Shown: positions 33,730-44,505 of the stretch, one piece after another
Layout of the letters: each line of letters opens with the position of its first letter
Numbering within the stretch: the stretch's first letter is position 1
Source: Augochlora pura
Taxonomy: Eukaryota > Arthropoda > Insecta > Hymenoptera > Halictidae
Assembly (NCBI RefSeq): GCF_028453695.1
Contig: NC_135782.1
Location: forward strand, 2,976,001-3,040,000
Length of the DNA stretch: 64,000 nucleotides
Reading direction: 5' to 3'
The notes under the pieces: model-generated
The model's input: the letters and a program-made list of their open reading frames with translations, nothing else
The model's database searches: none
What the model was told of the DNA's origin: nothing
Made by a program: the position numbers and the translations under genes

Positions 33730-36700
33730 GAGAGAGGGTTTTCTTTTATCCCGGCGAATTCAATTTTCCCGACCCTTATCTCGCCTACACAAATTGCATC
33801 GATACCTTAACCTCCACCCCCGCGGCGATGCTCCGCGGGATACCGAAATTGTTTAAAGACGTGCTTTTGGCTCGAGAGAGAGAGAGAGAGAGAGAGATTA
33901 GATGCAACGCTCTGCGCAAGGCGATTCCGGCGCGGACTCTCTATCTCATCGGCGATTTCGCGTTGTTAACCGTTGTACTTAACCCTTTATGCCCTTAGAG
34001 GGCTCTTGGAGTTGTTAATCGCCGCGCTTAACCCTTTACGTCCTGACGCGATACCTTGGAACGACGATTTCGTTTAGACGAAGCCAGGTCGAGGATCTTT
34101 ATGCTAATTTTTATGTTCTATAGGAAGGGGAAGAGGTTTTCCGATAGTGAAATTTTCCATTATTCTCAGAATTATTTTTGCTAAGAAGTTATAGAATTAA
34201 ATCTGTAAAGGAACACACCCCTTTTTAGGGGGTTGACATACGATATCGACAAGGGTAACTTTAAACTGCTATAACTTCGCGAAAAAAAATCGCAGCTAGG
34301 ATTATTTCTTTTTAAATTAAAGATAAAAGATCGAACTTTGTTCCTACATAAACGGCATCTTCAAAAAAAATTTTTCAAAGTCCACACATTTTTTCAAACT
34401 TGGCAATTTTCAAGACGACAATCGCGGCATCGTATTTAAATAATTCCAGTAACAACAATGCATCGAAATTAAAATCTAAAAATACCGTTTTAAACTAGAG
34501 ATTCCAAGGTTTAATTTAAAAAAAAAAGATCGTCATCCCACGATGATTTTTCGTTACTAAAGGTCGTTACCTGAGCCACTGTTGCACGTACTCGGCGTCC
34601 CAGCCCTCCTCCTCGACCAAGAGAAGGGACGACGAGCCCATGGGACTGGGCAGCTTGTACGGCGTGAAGTTGGTCGTGGCGGTCAGTTTCAGGCATAGAT
34701 GACTGTCGGAAAAGCTGCGCATCACGTGCTGATACGGCAGCAGATCTTTGGTCGGCGGGTAGCTGTGGCGGGGGTTGATGCCGACGGTGAGGTTCAGCGG
34801 TAGGAAGAGGACGTCCGGATCGCCGGCGTCGAGGGTGACCAGCCGCGCGTCCGGCGAAACATCCGCCTCGGTCTCGTCGGTCGCTTCTTTAAGGTCCTCC
34901 AAACCACGGGACGGTTCTTGCCGGGCGCCCTCGCCCTGCACGTCGCTGGACATCGTCGAGTAACCCTCGTCCCTGTTTCCGCTCTCCGGGCTCTCGCTGC
35001 CCTCCTCTTCCGACGGTTTCTGGGCTGCATTGTCAAACGTTTCGTTCTTAGAACAATCCTATTGTTACGCTTTAATTCCAGGGTTCCATCAATCTTAGAG
35101 AAATCTTTCATCATTTAAAAGGAAAAAATGAAAGTACTTAAGACAGATTTCTTTGATTAATAATGAGACGGAAAAGAAATAGGAATAAGTCAAAGTGATA
35201 ATAAGTGATATATAAAATGGTAATGGAGAAATTATGGTTTCTCGTTGAAAAATACAGTTGCTCGCACCCAGTGGTCTGTTCCTTCGGCACTTGGTGGCCG
35301 CCATGACGGGGATCTGTAGATTCAGTGACCTGGGCCTGGCCAAAGGGACCCAGGCGGGGTCCAAGCCTAAAGCAGCTACCACGGCAGCCGGTCCAGCCTC
35401 CAGGATCCCTTGTATCAGTTCCGACGGTGTCCCAGGCGTGGCCGCCTGCGCCAGCAGCCCGGACAGCGCTCGATTCTGTGCCTCGAGCTCCCTGATGCGC
35501 CTCTGCAGCGCGCCGATCTCTTCCCTGAGACCCTGTGCACGAAACGGACGAGTTCGTCAGCCTGGTTTCCCGGGCACCGGTGGACAAAATAGTATAAGCG
35601 CGATAGCAGACAGAGAGATACGAGGACCGAAGACTTCGATGCTGGACACACTCTTTTTTATTTTTTTATTTTGGCGCGCAGAAGCGGTTTCTTTTGGTAA
35701 CAACTAATGGCTAAGTTACAGACAATAGAGCAGCGGAGCGCAGTGGTTATCGACTGATTTGTTTCTACGGCTGCGGAGCTATAGACGTTTGGCTGGCTTG
35801 ATTGTTAGGTGGACGGTTAGTTCTAGCTAGGCAATTCCAACGTGTTTGTTATCTGCAAGCGGGTGCTGCGCTTTCTTTTGGTATAGCTGCGCGTAATCCA
35901 CGGTTCGGGACAGGGACACTCTCGGTGGCTTTACGATGGTCCGGTGCTGCAGTTCGGGGCGGATTAAACGGGATCGATGTCGAGGATGATCGGTTGATAG
36001 ACGACTGACACGCTCGACCAAGTTGCATTGTCATTAATATATCTATTGAAAGTTGTGCAATTGTTGGATTATTTGTACAAGACAGTGTCGGGGTGTTTTT
36101 GTGTAACTGTCCATATGCTCCTCCGATTTTTATTTCAATAGACAGCTGTTGCAATCTCTTTGGAATGTTACCGTGATCATATCGTGAAATGTATAATTTA
36201 ATTTCTAAAATATATAAACCAATAATACATCATTTAATTTAATTGGTTCAGCTGTTCTTCACGAGTATACTTGTCACGAAGAAACAATATTTAAAGAAAC
36301 TATTATCGTCAATTTTTTGAATTAACAAAACCCCACCGGTAATTAAATAGTGAATTAATTCCTTGATAATATAACCATACTAATCAAATAGAAATTGTAT
36401 CTGACTGTAAAACCAGAGCACACGGAAACTACAAGACAATCCCTTGTGCAACTATTTGAGGAGCATATGGTGTTCGAGGCGATGCACATGGGGCTCCGTA
36501 ATGGTACATTAATAACTAAATACTCGATGGCAAATGTGCTATACGTTTAGGACCAGTTTCAGTTCGTTCAGCATAGTTAAGACAATGAATTAGATTGGAC
36601 ATAATTGTTTAGTCAATGTTACAGAAATTGGAAGGATATATTATTTCAAGTGTTTTTAATAATTTTAATTATTTGCAAGTATCGTAGAGAGTTTGTTAAG

Positions 36701-37036
36701 TAAGAAGAGACAGACGACAGAGAGAAGAAGAAGGATAGAAGAGAGAAGACAAGTCGAGGACGTGGTAACGAGAGCATAGCAATGAACCTTTTGGGATAGA
36801 AGGGCGCGGACCACCTGGTTGGCGACGTCGTCCAGGCACCGCTCGTACTGGCGACGCTGGGCGTCGGCGTCCCGTGCCAATGCCGCGTGCTCGGTCTCCA
36901 AGGTCGCCAAGCGTGCAACCAGAGCGGCATGCACTTCACCAGCACACGCAGCCTCCAAGCCGCGCAGCTGACCCCTCATCGACTCGTTCTCTAACTGCAG
37001 CTTCGAGATCTGGGCCTGGTACTGATGCACGCGTGC
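26574..37036 (-). CDS. NCKAP5/NCKAP5L (Cep169)-like protein, C-terminal 852 residues
   Basis: Nine phase-consistent exons on the minus strand: 37036-36788, 35532-35268, 35024-34571, 33617-33353, 32848-32479, 32166-31877, 31634-31404, 31182-31032 and 26857-26574 (TGA at 26576-26574). They give 852 residues from the first of these exons. Residues 1-112 are a coiled coil with the family signature RRQYERCLDDVANQVVRALL, then SQK joined to GLREEIGALQRRIRELEAQ across the first junction. This matches the conserved N-terminal block of vertebrate NCKAP5 and NCKAP5L (QYERCLDEVANQVVQALL, then LREEC..LK.RVFDLE). The rest is long, Ser/Pro-rich and probably disordered, with patches such as NRDEGYSTMSSD, FTRDFYRLVKFESTKSL, EPPDYRHLHRLHRHRRQKK and, near the end, FDFLDEFVVPSSN. 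Vertebrate NCKAP5L/Cep169 associates with centrosomes and microtubule plus ends; the role here is inferred. Upstream exons are expected, and the 62.6 kb exon is a candidate. Confidence 0.85.
26985..27180. repeat. CT-rich simple repeats
   Basis: Two (CT)n runs with interruptions (about 26985-27030 and 27148-27178) flank a T-rich stretch of about 20 nt near 27050. Low-complexity; the open frames here are artefacts of composition. Confidence 0.75.
28440..29002. mobile_element. 563 bp TTAA-class element with 17-bp inverted ends
   Basis: The left end CTCTTTGAGGCACGGAT follows TTAA (28436-28439). The right end ATCCTGTGCCTCAAAGAG is its inverted copy with one extra base and is followed by TCGA, one base off TTAA. 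The internal sequence is AT-rich with no transposase-like frame. The ends resemble the CCCTTTGACTCCGAGGCA left end at 14200, so it may belong to the same broad family. Confidence 0.5.
29756..29822. repeat. GT/CT simple repeat
   Basis: GTGTTTCTCTGTGTGCGTGT-like sequence with interrupted (GT)n and (CT)n. It is intronic. Confidence 0.75.
30598..30790. mobile_element. 193 bp TTAA-flanked (piggyBac-like) MITE
   Basis: Perfect TTAA duplications at 30594-30597 and 30791-30794 flank termini CCCTTTGCACTCG and CGAGTGCAAAGGG, which are exact 13-bp inverted repeats. The AT-rich interior has no coding frame. TTAA duplication plus CCC/GGG termini is diagnostic of piggyBac-type transposition, so this looks like a recently moved non-autonomous copy. 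It lies in the last intron of the NCKAP5-like gene. Confidence 0.85.
30799..30822. repeat. (GATA)n microsatellite
   Basis: About five GATA units directly after the MITE. Confidence 0.85.
33697..33729. repeat. (CT)n microsatellite
   Basis: A CT run with one TTT interruption in the intron upstream of the exon at 33617. It is paired in inverse orientation with the (GA)n at 33873-33897. Confidence 0.85.
33873..33897. repeat. (GA)n microsatellite
   Basis: Uninterrupted GA run about 145 nt from the (CT)n tract, so the two could pair as a stem in the transcript. Confidence 0.85.
35533..36787 (-). other. Intron of the NCKAP5-like gene (1.25 kb)
   Basis: The intron runs from donor GTTCAT after 36788 to acceptor TGCACAG before 35532. 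Apart from AT-rich filler I see no gene or clear repeat. Confidence 0.7.
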
Positions 37037-37240
37037 CTAATTCCAAACAGAGAACACGGTGAACACCGTATGAGAATCTTCGTACAAAAATCGCCACAAG
37101 TTCTTTTTTTTTTTTAATATAAAAGGGAAATTATTAGCAAATTATGTGTGTGAAATATTTGACGACTTATTGCATTTTATACATATGAATTGAGAATATT
37201 TTATGCATATTATAGTTATTATTTTAATTATATTGCTTAC

Positions 37241-37269
37241 TATTATTATTATTATTATTATTATTATTA
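37241..37269. repeat. (ATT)n microsatellite
   Basis: About nine TTA/ATT units in the AT-rich stretch just upstream of the first recognised NCKAP5-like exon. Confidence 0.85.
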
Positions 37270-37779
37270 CTACCATTATGTATTCTATTTTATGAAATGC
37301 ATTTACGCATATGAAATTGAACCCCGCGACTAGCACACCCTGATGCAACCATTGGAAATCAAAATGGACCTAGCCAAGTAACGTCTTCGACGCTCGGTCT
37401 CGCGAAAATCTCGAGATTTCTCCATAAAGCAGACTTGTGCTTTTTTTTTCGCGAGCGTGTGCTCGTTGCAGCCCGTAGCAGGAGTTAATAACACGACCGA
37501 GCGTTATTAGCAGAAAGGCGTTTAACGTTAAATTAGGGCTGCGGAGACCTGTCGGAGACAGGGGTGCTAATAGAGGGTGCGTGTGTCTGATTTATAACAG
37601 TCGTGCCAGCCAGGCGGCCCTTGCTAATGTCTACCACCCCCTTCTTCGGGAAAGTGAAGGGAGGCCAACGATTTTCTGTCATCCGGCCCCGGCCGAAAAT
37701 AAAAATACAAACTGGCCGCTTCTTGGAATTCCCCCCGCGCCACATCCGACTCCCCACACCCACCCTCCGGTCTGTCCGT

Positions 37780-38260
37780 CTTTCTTTCTTTCATTGTTTT
37801 TTCCGTTGTTTCTTTTGTTTCTTCATTCTTTCTTTACCACTTTGACTTTCATTCTTTCTGTCTTTTTCTCTTTTTCTTTCATTTTTCCTTCATCCATATT
37901 TCCTTTTTTCTCGTTCATTCTTCCTCCCTTTTTCTCTCGTTCTCCACCTTCCATTCTTTCTTTCTCTTTCTCTGTTACTCGAAATCCCCTTTTCTCGTTC
38001 CCTAAGATTTTCATTACCCTCGAGCCTCCTTCTCTTTCTCTCTCTTTCTCTTTTCCTCTACACCCCCTTGTCGCACTCTCTAAAGTTTGTACTACCTCCA
38101 ATTCAGTCTCTCCATTCTCTCTGTCTCCCTTTCGCTTCTCCCTTTGTCTCTCCCTCTCTTGCTTTCTCGAAATCTGCTTCCCTCTCCAAAATTTTCGCTA
38201 CCATCAACCCTGTCTCACGTTCTCGCTCTCTCTCTCTCTCTCTCTCTCCCCCCTGCCCGC
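37780..38260. repeat. Long polypyrimidine (polypurine on minus) tract
   Basis: About 480 nt with very few purines on the plus strand (TTTCTTTC, CTCTTTTTC and CCTCC patches), ending in (CT)n at about 38225-38248. On the transcribed minus strand it is GA-rich. It creates long but meaningless open frames rich in Ser/Phe/Leu. Confidence 0.85.
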
Positions 38261-38960
38261 CCTGGCATCAGGCTTCTCGCGAGTCTGCCTTGGTAATTTA
38301 TCGTCGCAACGGCGACGGGAGACAGACTGCCGCTTCCGCGCCTCTAAATTGCACGCATCGACCTCGTGAAATTTCTAATCTAATTTTGAGGCGGTGTCAC
38401 CGCGGCGGTTAACGGCTTGAGAAAGCGCCGGAGCCACGCGGAGGAGTCTCTCTCTCTCTCTGCAACTTGACAGCTTGTGAGACGCATCGAACCACGAAGA
38501 CGTATTTGCTAGGCGGCGAGGGGGAATGATAGACGCCCGCGTAAGGGCGTTTAATCGGAAGTGTTCGCGATAACGGTGATTCTGGCTTCGGTATTGTTCG
38601 AACGAAATGTATATATAGTCGTACAATAATAATTTTAAATACGGTATAGATTTAATATTTCTTCAGGAATTCTTTTTCTTCTGTATATAGCTGCTGCATA
38701 ACAACCCTAGTTATAAATCCCCTATTCGTAAGCAACCCAGCTAATAGAACGTCCCATGGGATCCCAGCCTGTCTTACAATATCCTACACTATTGTACAAC
38801 ATTCTTACACCCACGTTCATAGTATTCTCGTAGCCGGCTACCTGATACAGTTCCACCAGGAGCGCGATTTCAATTCCGCGGCGCTCTCCTTAAATTTATA
38901 TCCGTTCGAGTAACCGATTCGATTTCATCCCGCAGGAAGCATCGATGCTGGCGGAAGCAT

Positions 38961-38962
<2 letters not shown>

Positions 38963-38993
<31 letters not shown>
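38963..38993. repeat. (GA)n microsatellite
   Basis: About 15 uninterrupted GA dinucleotides. Confidence 0.9.
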
Positions 38994-38995
<2 letters not shown>

Positions 38996-39822
38996 CGGGG
39001 GATGGAGAACGGTGTAGAGCCTCCCTCGCGTTACGTCGTCGTCGATAACCACGGCCAGATAACGAGAGACACCCTTCGGATTCTCTCACGTGCCGATCCG
39101 AAACGGCCGAGCGTTTATTGTCGCGGCCGTTCTCGTTCTTTCTTTCTTTCTTTTTCTTTCTTTTTTTTTCAGTCGGGGAGAAAGCACGATGACACCGTCG
39201 TAAAAAGCTTTCCACCCTCGTCCAATAACAAGCGGGCCGGCACGGGCCACTGGCCGGTTATTGTGTCTCGCGTGCGAGTTGTCATGGCGGGATTGTTGTT
39301 CCTGGCGGCGGCGCAACGCCTAGACAATGGTAGCACGGGAACCGGCACCCGGGGCACCGTGCGTGCCGCCGCGTGTATCGAATAATGCTACTTCCGTTTC
39401 GTTTACTACCGAGAGCCGCCCGGACGCTCGATCTCGATTAAACAAATCGCGAACGCTACGGACTTATCGACGACAGCGGGCCGATGTCTCGCTGTGACGT
39501 TTCCATTAGCTTCTCCATGGCTCGTCGAGTGGAAACGAGCCTTTGGCATAGTTGCAGCGACTATAGAAGGTATCAGGACATTGGTATTACTTTGACTATT
39601 ATGTAAATATATTTAAATAAATATATATATATTGAAAGGAGTTTAATACAGTAAATATATTAACAGGAGAATTAATACTTAATTCTCAGTATTATATTAA
39701 CACCTCGTTGTTTTTAATACAACAGCAATTTATTTTATATACAAATAATAATAATCTCCGGTCAAGGGTTTCCGTTTCGCGAACAGTTTCGCAACGACGC
39801 GAGTCGCAGCCCCGAAAAGCAG

Positions 39823-39845
39823 CTCTCTCTCTCTCTCTCTCTCTC
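39823..39845. repeat. (CT)n microsatellite
   Basis: About 11 uninterrupted CT dinucleotides. Confidence 0.9.
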
Positions 39846-40291
39846 CAGTTCCGTGAGAATAAAGAAGAGAGAGGTCGGGGCTCGATTAGGATCTTTGAAA
39901 CTTTGTTTGGCCGCCGCTTAAATAAAGTTCCGTTCAATCGAGTGTAGCAAGCTACACACACGCGCGGCTCCCTTTGCACCCCTCCTACCATGTCATATTT
40001 CGTAACTCCATTGTGCAGGGAACGCGGTGAGGTTTCCAGCGGATCCCTGCAGCCTCCGCTCTCTCCCACCCGCCCCCCTCTGCAAAACAAAACGGTTCTC
40101 CGGGTCGCAGGCGCTTTTTCGGAGAGAGAGAACGGCGCGCAGGGTTCCGCCGGTGAATACAACAATTTCCAGTTCATATTGCAGGACCGGGGGCTCGCAA
40201 TAACCGACGATACGCGCTCTGGTCCACGGTATTTGCCGACGGCCAATATTCCTGACTTAACAAAGTAACACGGCGGCGACGTCGCCGTGCA

Positions 40292-40391
40292 NNNNNNNNN
40301 NNNNNNNNNNNNNNNNNNNNNNNNNNNNNNNNNNNNNNNNNNNNNNNNNNNNNNNNNNNNNNNNNNNNNNNNNNNNNNNNNNNNNNNNNNN
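40292..40391. other. Assembly gap (100 N)
   Basis: Exactly 100 N, the usual placeholder for a gap of unknown length. Any exon inside would be invisible. Confidence 0.98.
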
Positions 40392-43300
40392 TTCAGCTTC
40401 AATTTGAGGTACCTGAAGTCCAAATTTCTCCACGGGAGAAGTTTATCAAATAAAAAAAGGATTAGCAACTGGAACACTGAATAAATAAAAGAATAAATCC
40501 ATAAAGAAATTAGGGAATAAAAAGGGACAAGTAAATGAATGTGTTCCCGAGGTTGCGTTGATGGTTAAAATACGAGTGTTTCCGCAGCCGATAGGTTTTC
40601 GACGGGAGAACGCGCAGCTGGAAAGAATCTCGTTCCAGGGAAACATAATTCACCGATGGTTCTATTGTATCCCGAGCGGAGAGAGGAAGAGAGAGAGAGA
40701 GAGCCGGCAATTATTGCCCCGTGGCAGCGGTGTCGGCCCGGTCGGCTTGTAGAGAGGATTGATCAAGACCTCGTGTTTCTCTCTTCTCCTCCTCGACGAC
40801 CCGCTTCTTTCAGCGACAGAAAACATTCTCTCGGGCGGACCATTAATCTCGTTTCGGTGAATTGAGTCGGATCGCGGGCATTTTTCAACGGCGTGCCCGG
40901 CCTCCCGGGGAAGATGTATTGTTACATGGCGGCCGGCGGTTGCTAAATGTCGTCGATTCCTCAGCGATAAATGGGAAAAAACGAACCCCCACAGACCCCC
41001 ATCCTCTCCTCCCAGGTCGAAGGTGCCTGTGCCGCTTTGCGATAGGAGCGTTCCTTCCTTGGGAATGATCGAATTTATGAAAAAACACGGTACCCGAGGC
41101 GAATTGTTATTAATTGCAAGATAGCAGAAGGGACTGTATTATCATTACAAGATATTATACTTTATTCCTAGCAAGAGAAAGATAGATGAAAGCGCGTCTG
41201 AGCGGCCCGTCTGCGTCTGCTCGAAAGAGGAAGGTATATACCTCGAGTGTCTGAGGTATATAACGTGCCCGAACTACTTGAATGTCTGATAAACCTCGCG
41301 GTAATACTACTTTCTTTACGTCTCCGCGGTTTCTCTTCCCAACGAAATAATAAGGCGGTTTTAGTTGAAGATCGCTATGTACGTGTGTAAGTCTTAAAAA
41401 AGTTAGTCAGAATATTTGTAAGCTTTTCGTACACGCTTACAGGACACGCGTTATTTTTAATCACGACGTCCATTAAACCGGCACGTTAAACGTTAAACGT
41501 TCGCAAAAGAGAAGCGACGCGTAGGAACAATAGTCTCGTCGCTGTCAAGAGATCTCGCGTGCGCGAAAACGGCGTAGAAACCAGCCGAGAATCGTCGTCG
41601 TCGACGTCGACGTCGTCGTCGGCGTAACGCCGCTCGCGCAATAATTTCGGCCGGGCGATAATGGCGCCGGCACACAAAGGCCACGGCGTCGCCGCGAGGG
41701 TAGCTTTAACACCCGCCCCACGCGATTCAATAATATATCCGCGGATACCTGTTTACCTTGCGCCGCCGTCTGCGTTTGCACAGCTCGCGCGCCCGTGAAC
41801 GTGCGTGTGCACATACCGCGCGAACCCCTCCCACCCTCCCTCGCCTATCGGTCGCGTGCGATCTCTAACGTGTAAACAATAATTACTCGACGCCGGCCAT
41901 CGGCGCGGACCGCCAAGATTTCCTTTTTCGAATAACTCGCCCCGAAAGTCCGATCGCGTGTTTTGTACCCGGCGGTGGAAAAACACGGCGCGCTTTTTAC
42001 GCGTTTCCACCCCCTTTCTCGTCGGACTCGTAAATTTCCGAGCAATTAAATAACGCTGCGGGTGCCGAGCGATTAGATGACTGTGTTTGTATCAACGAAT
42101 CCGGTGGCGAGTGTAACACTGTCTAAAGATTTCGGAGGATTTAGATTTAGATTTAGTTACATGGTTAGATATTTATTTAGTTAGTTAGACATTTAGATAA
42201 TTTACGTTTTATAATTATTGGGCGCAATAATTGTTTATAAGAATAGGGAGAAGAGGATGGTTAGTAAAATTATGTAAGTGATAAATACTGAGCGAATACT
42301 GTAGCATAAATACTGTGACTGTAATTATAATAATTAATATTAACTGATTAATGTTTTCTAAATGTTCCTCTATTTACACTGAATGTAACAATAATTATAA
42401 GAGAACTAAATATAGATATATGTACCTCCGAAGGATAATTATTAAATGCTAAAGTTGGCTTTCTTTTTAAATCGCTTATCAATTTTTCATCAAATATAGT
42501 ATATAGAAAATATAGTAAAATAGCATGATACAGTAATAATCGCCGCACAACAAGTGACCAACATTTCGGATCGACTAAACGTACTTGACCCGGTTCCCGG
42601 AGCGCGAGAAGAATCCACCCCCGGTGATACACCGGAACAGGTGCTAGAGCAACGTCGCTCCTAAAGGACGAGCGGGAATCCCGGCTATAAATACGGCGCT
42701 TTTGTCACCTAAAATAGAGTTTGCCTTGAGCCAGCCGCGTGTCAGCCGAAAGCTCGGCGAGAGCCCCGGTCTAATAAACTAGCCATTATCGCGTCCTCGG
42801 CCTCCATCGAGTCATGTTTGCTATCAACGTTTATTGTCGGCTTCTCGGAAAAGGCTGTCGCCTCGGCGACCACCCTCTCTTTTTGTTTCTCTCTCTCTCT
42901 CGCTCTCGGCCCGCACAAAACCCGTTTGTCTTCGTTGTCGTGGGAACGCACGACCGATGCAATCCGTACGAATGCATTGCGAGACGGTTTTGCGATACAG
43001 TACAGTTAGGTTCACGCCGGCCGCAAACAAATTATGCACTTATACGGCTCGGAGGGATGGCTTCCGTCTGATTGAAAACCGTCCCGGCTTCGATTCCAAT
43101 TTCATTGCGGTACATAGTGTTTCTTTTATATTTTAGTTTAGGTTAGTCGAAGTTATAAATAATGGTTGGATTGATTCGACGATTTTTTATAATATTTTAT
43201 GGATATCATGTTGGGGGGTTGTATAGCGTTAATATTGTTACTTGAAGGAAAAATGATTACAGTAATGTTAGCGATGATTAAATATTTTTTTAAAGAGGAA

Positions 43301-44289
43301 CAGATACGATAAGAAGTAATAACAATGCTGATAAATATTTGTTTAGAATTAAAAAGAAATTATAGAAGTAATAATTCAAGTAATGAATATCTACTTTAAA
43401 AATAAAAATAAAATAGTAAAGATGAAACAGTCTCAGTCAAAAAAAAAGAAATGATAAAAAGTAATAACAATAACGACGAACAATCTAAGCTACAACAAAT
43501 CCGAATGAAAATAATTACTAAGATAGAAATAAACGTAGAATCAACGAGGGACGCCTTTCGAGGAAAAATCGCTTCGCCTCGACAAAAATAAATGGCATAA
43601 CTTCGTCGGCATAGGCGTACGCTGTGCATTTCATTGGGGAGCCTCTATTCACGGGATCAGCTGGAATCGGCACACGGTGTCCGTCGCAGGACGAGCCCCC
43701 CGCGATCAATTTTACAGGGACGCGGGCGCGCACGTGAAACGTCACCATTTCACGGATCGAGCACGTGACGCCTCGTGAAATGGAACGTGGCGCGGGTGTA
43801 CGACGACGGTGCATGGGAATTGATGGTTTATCTTCGTGGTGTCGGCGAAGGGCGATAATAATCGGACCGATGCTCGGCCGGACTGTTTCCACTCCACCCC
43901 CTCTCCCCTCCTCTTCTCCAGGACGGTTTTCGTTTATCGGATGGAATCGCGTGTCATTCGCTGGATCCTATTATGAGAAACGAAATCTACCCCCAATTTT
44001 CAATCTACCGAGTGGCTCGATCATTATCGCTCGTGACAGCTTTGATCAAATACGCCTGATAACCGGAGCGTCGGGTCCGACGAAACGCCCGTACCCATCC
44101 GGGAATTGTTAACGATCCCGGTGACGAATTTGCGCGTCGAATACGGGATTTTCTTTGACGCGTTGCCGTTCCCACCCCTCACCCCCGGCAATTGAAATAA
44201 CAGTAATTCGCTCCTGGAATTTTTATCGACTATTTTTCATTAACCGGAGGCGATTGGTTATGTCGGGAATTTTTATTAACTATACTCCT

Positions 44290-44505
44290 GGAATTTTTAT
44301 TAACTATAAAGATGAATGAATTAATAGATTCTATATAAAACAGATATACGAATGAATAAAAGCCTATATAAATAAATAGATAGATGAACGAATAAATGGA
44401 CAGAGTAATAAATAGCTGAACGAAAAGATAAATGAAGCAAACAGATACCCAAATAAATATACAAACGAATAAATAAACCCATAAACAAGCAAGCAAATAA
44501 ATAAA
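44290..44505. repeat. AATAAATAGA-type degenerate repeat
   Basis: Short units such as GAATAAATAGATAGATGAAC and AATAAACCCATAAACAAG recur in a loose tetranucleotide rhythm (AAAT/AGAT/GAAC). Confidence 0.65.

Noticed and set aside
37581..38412. A 262-codon plus-strand frame rich in Ser, Phe and Leu, and companions
   Set aside because: It is created by the polypyrimidine tract, which avoids stops; not a protein.
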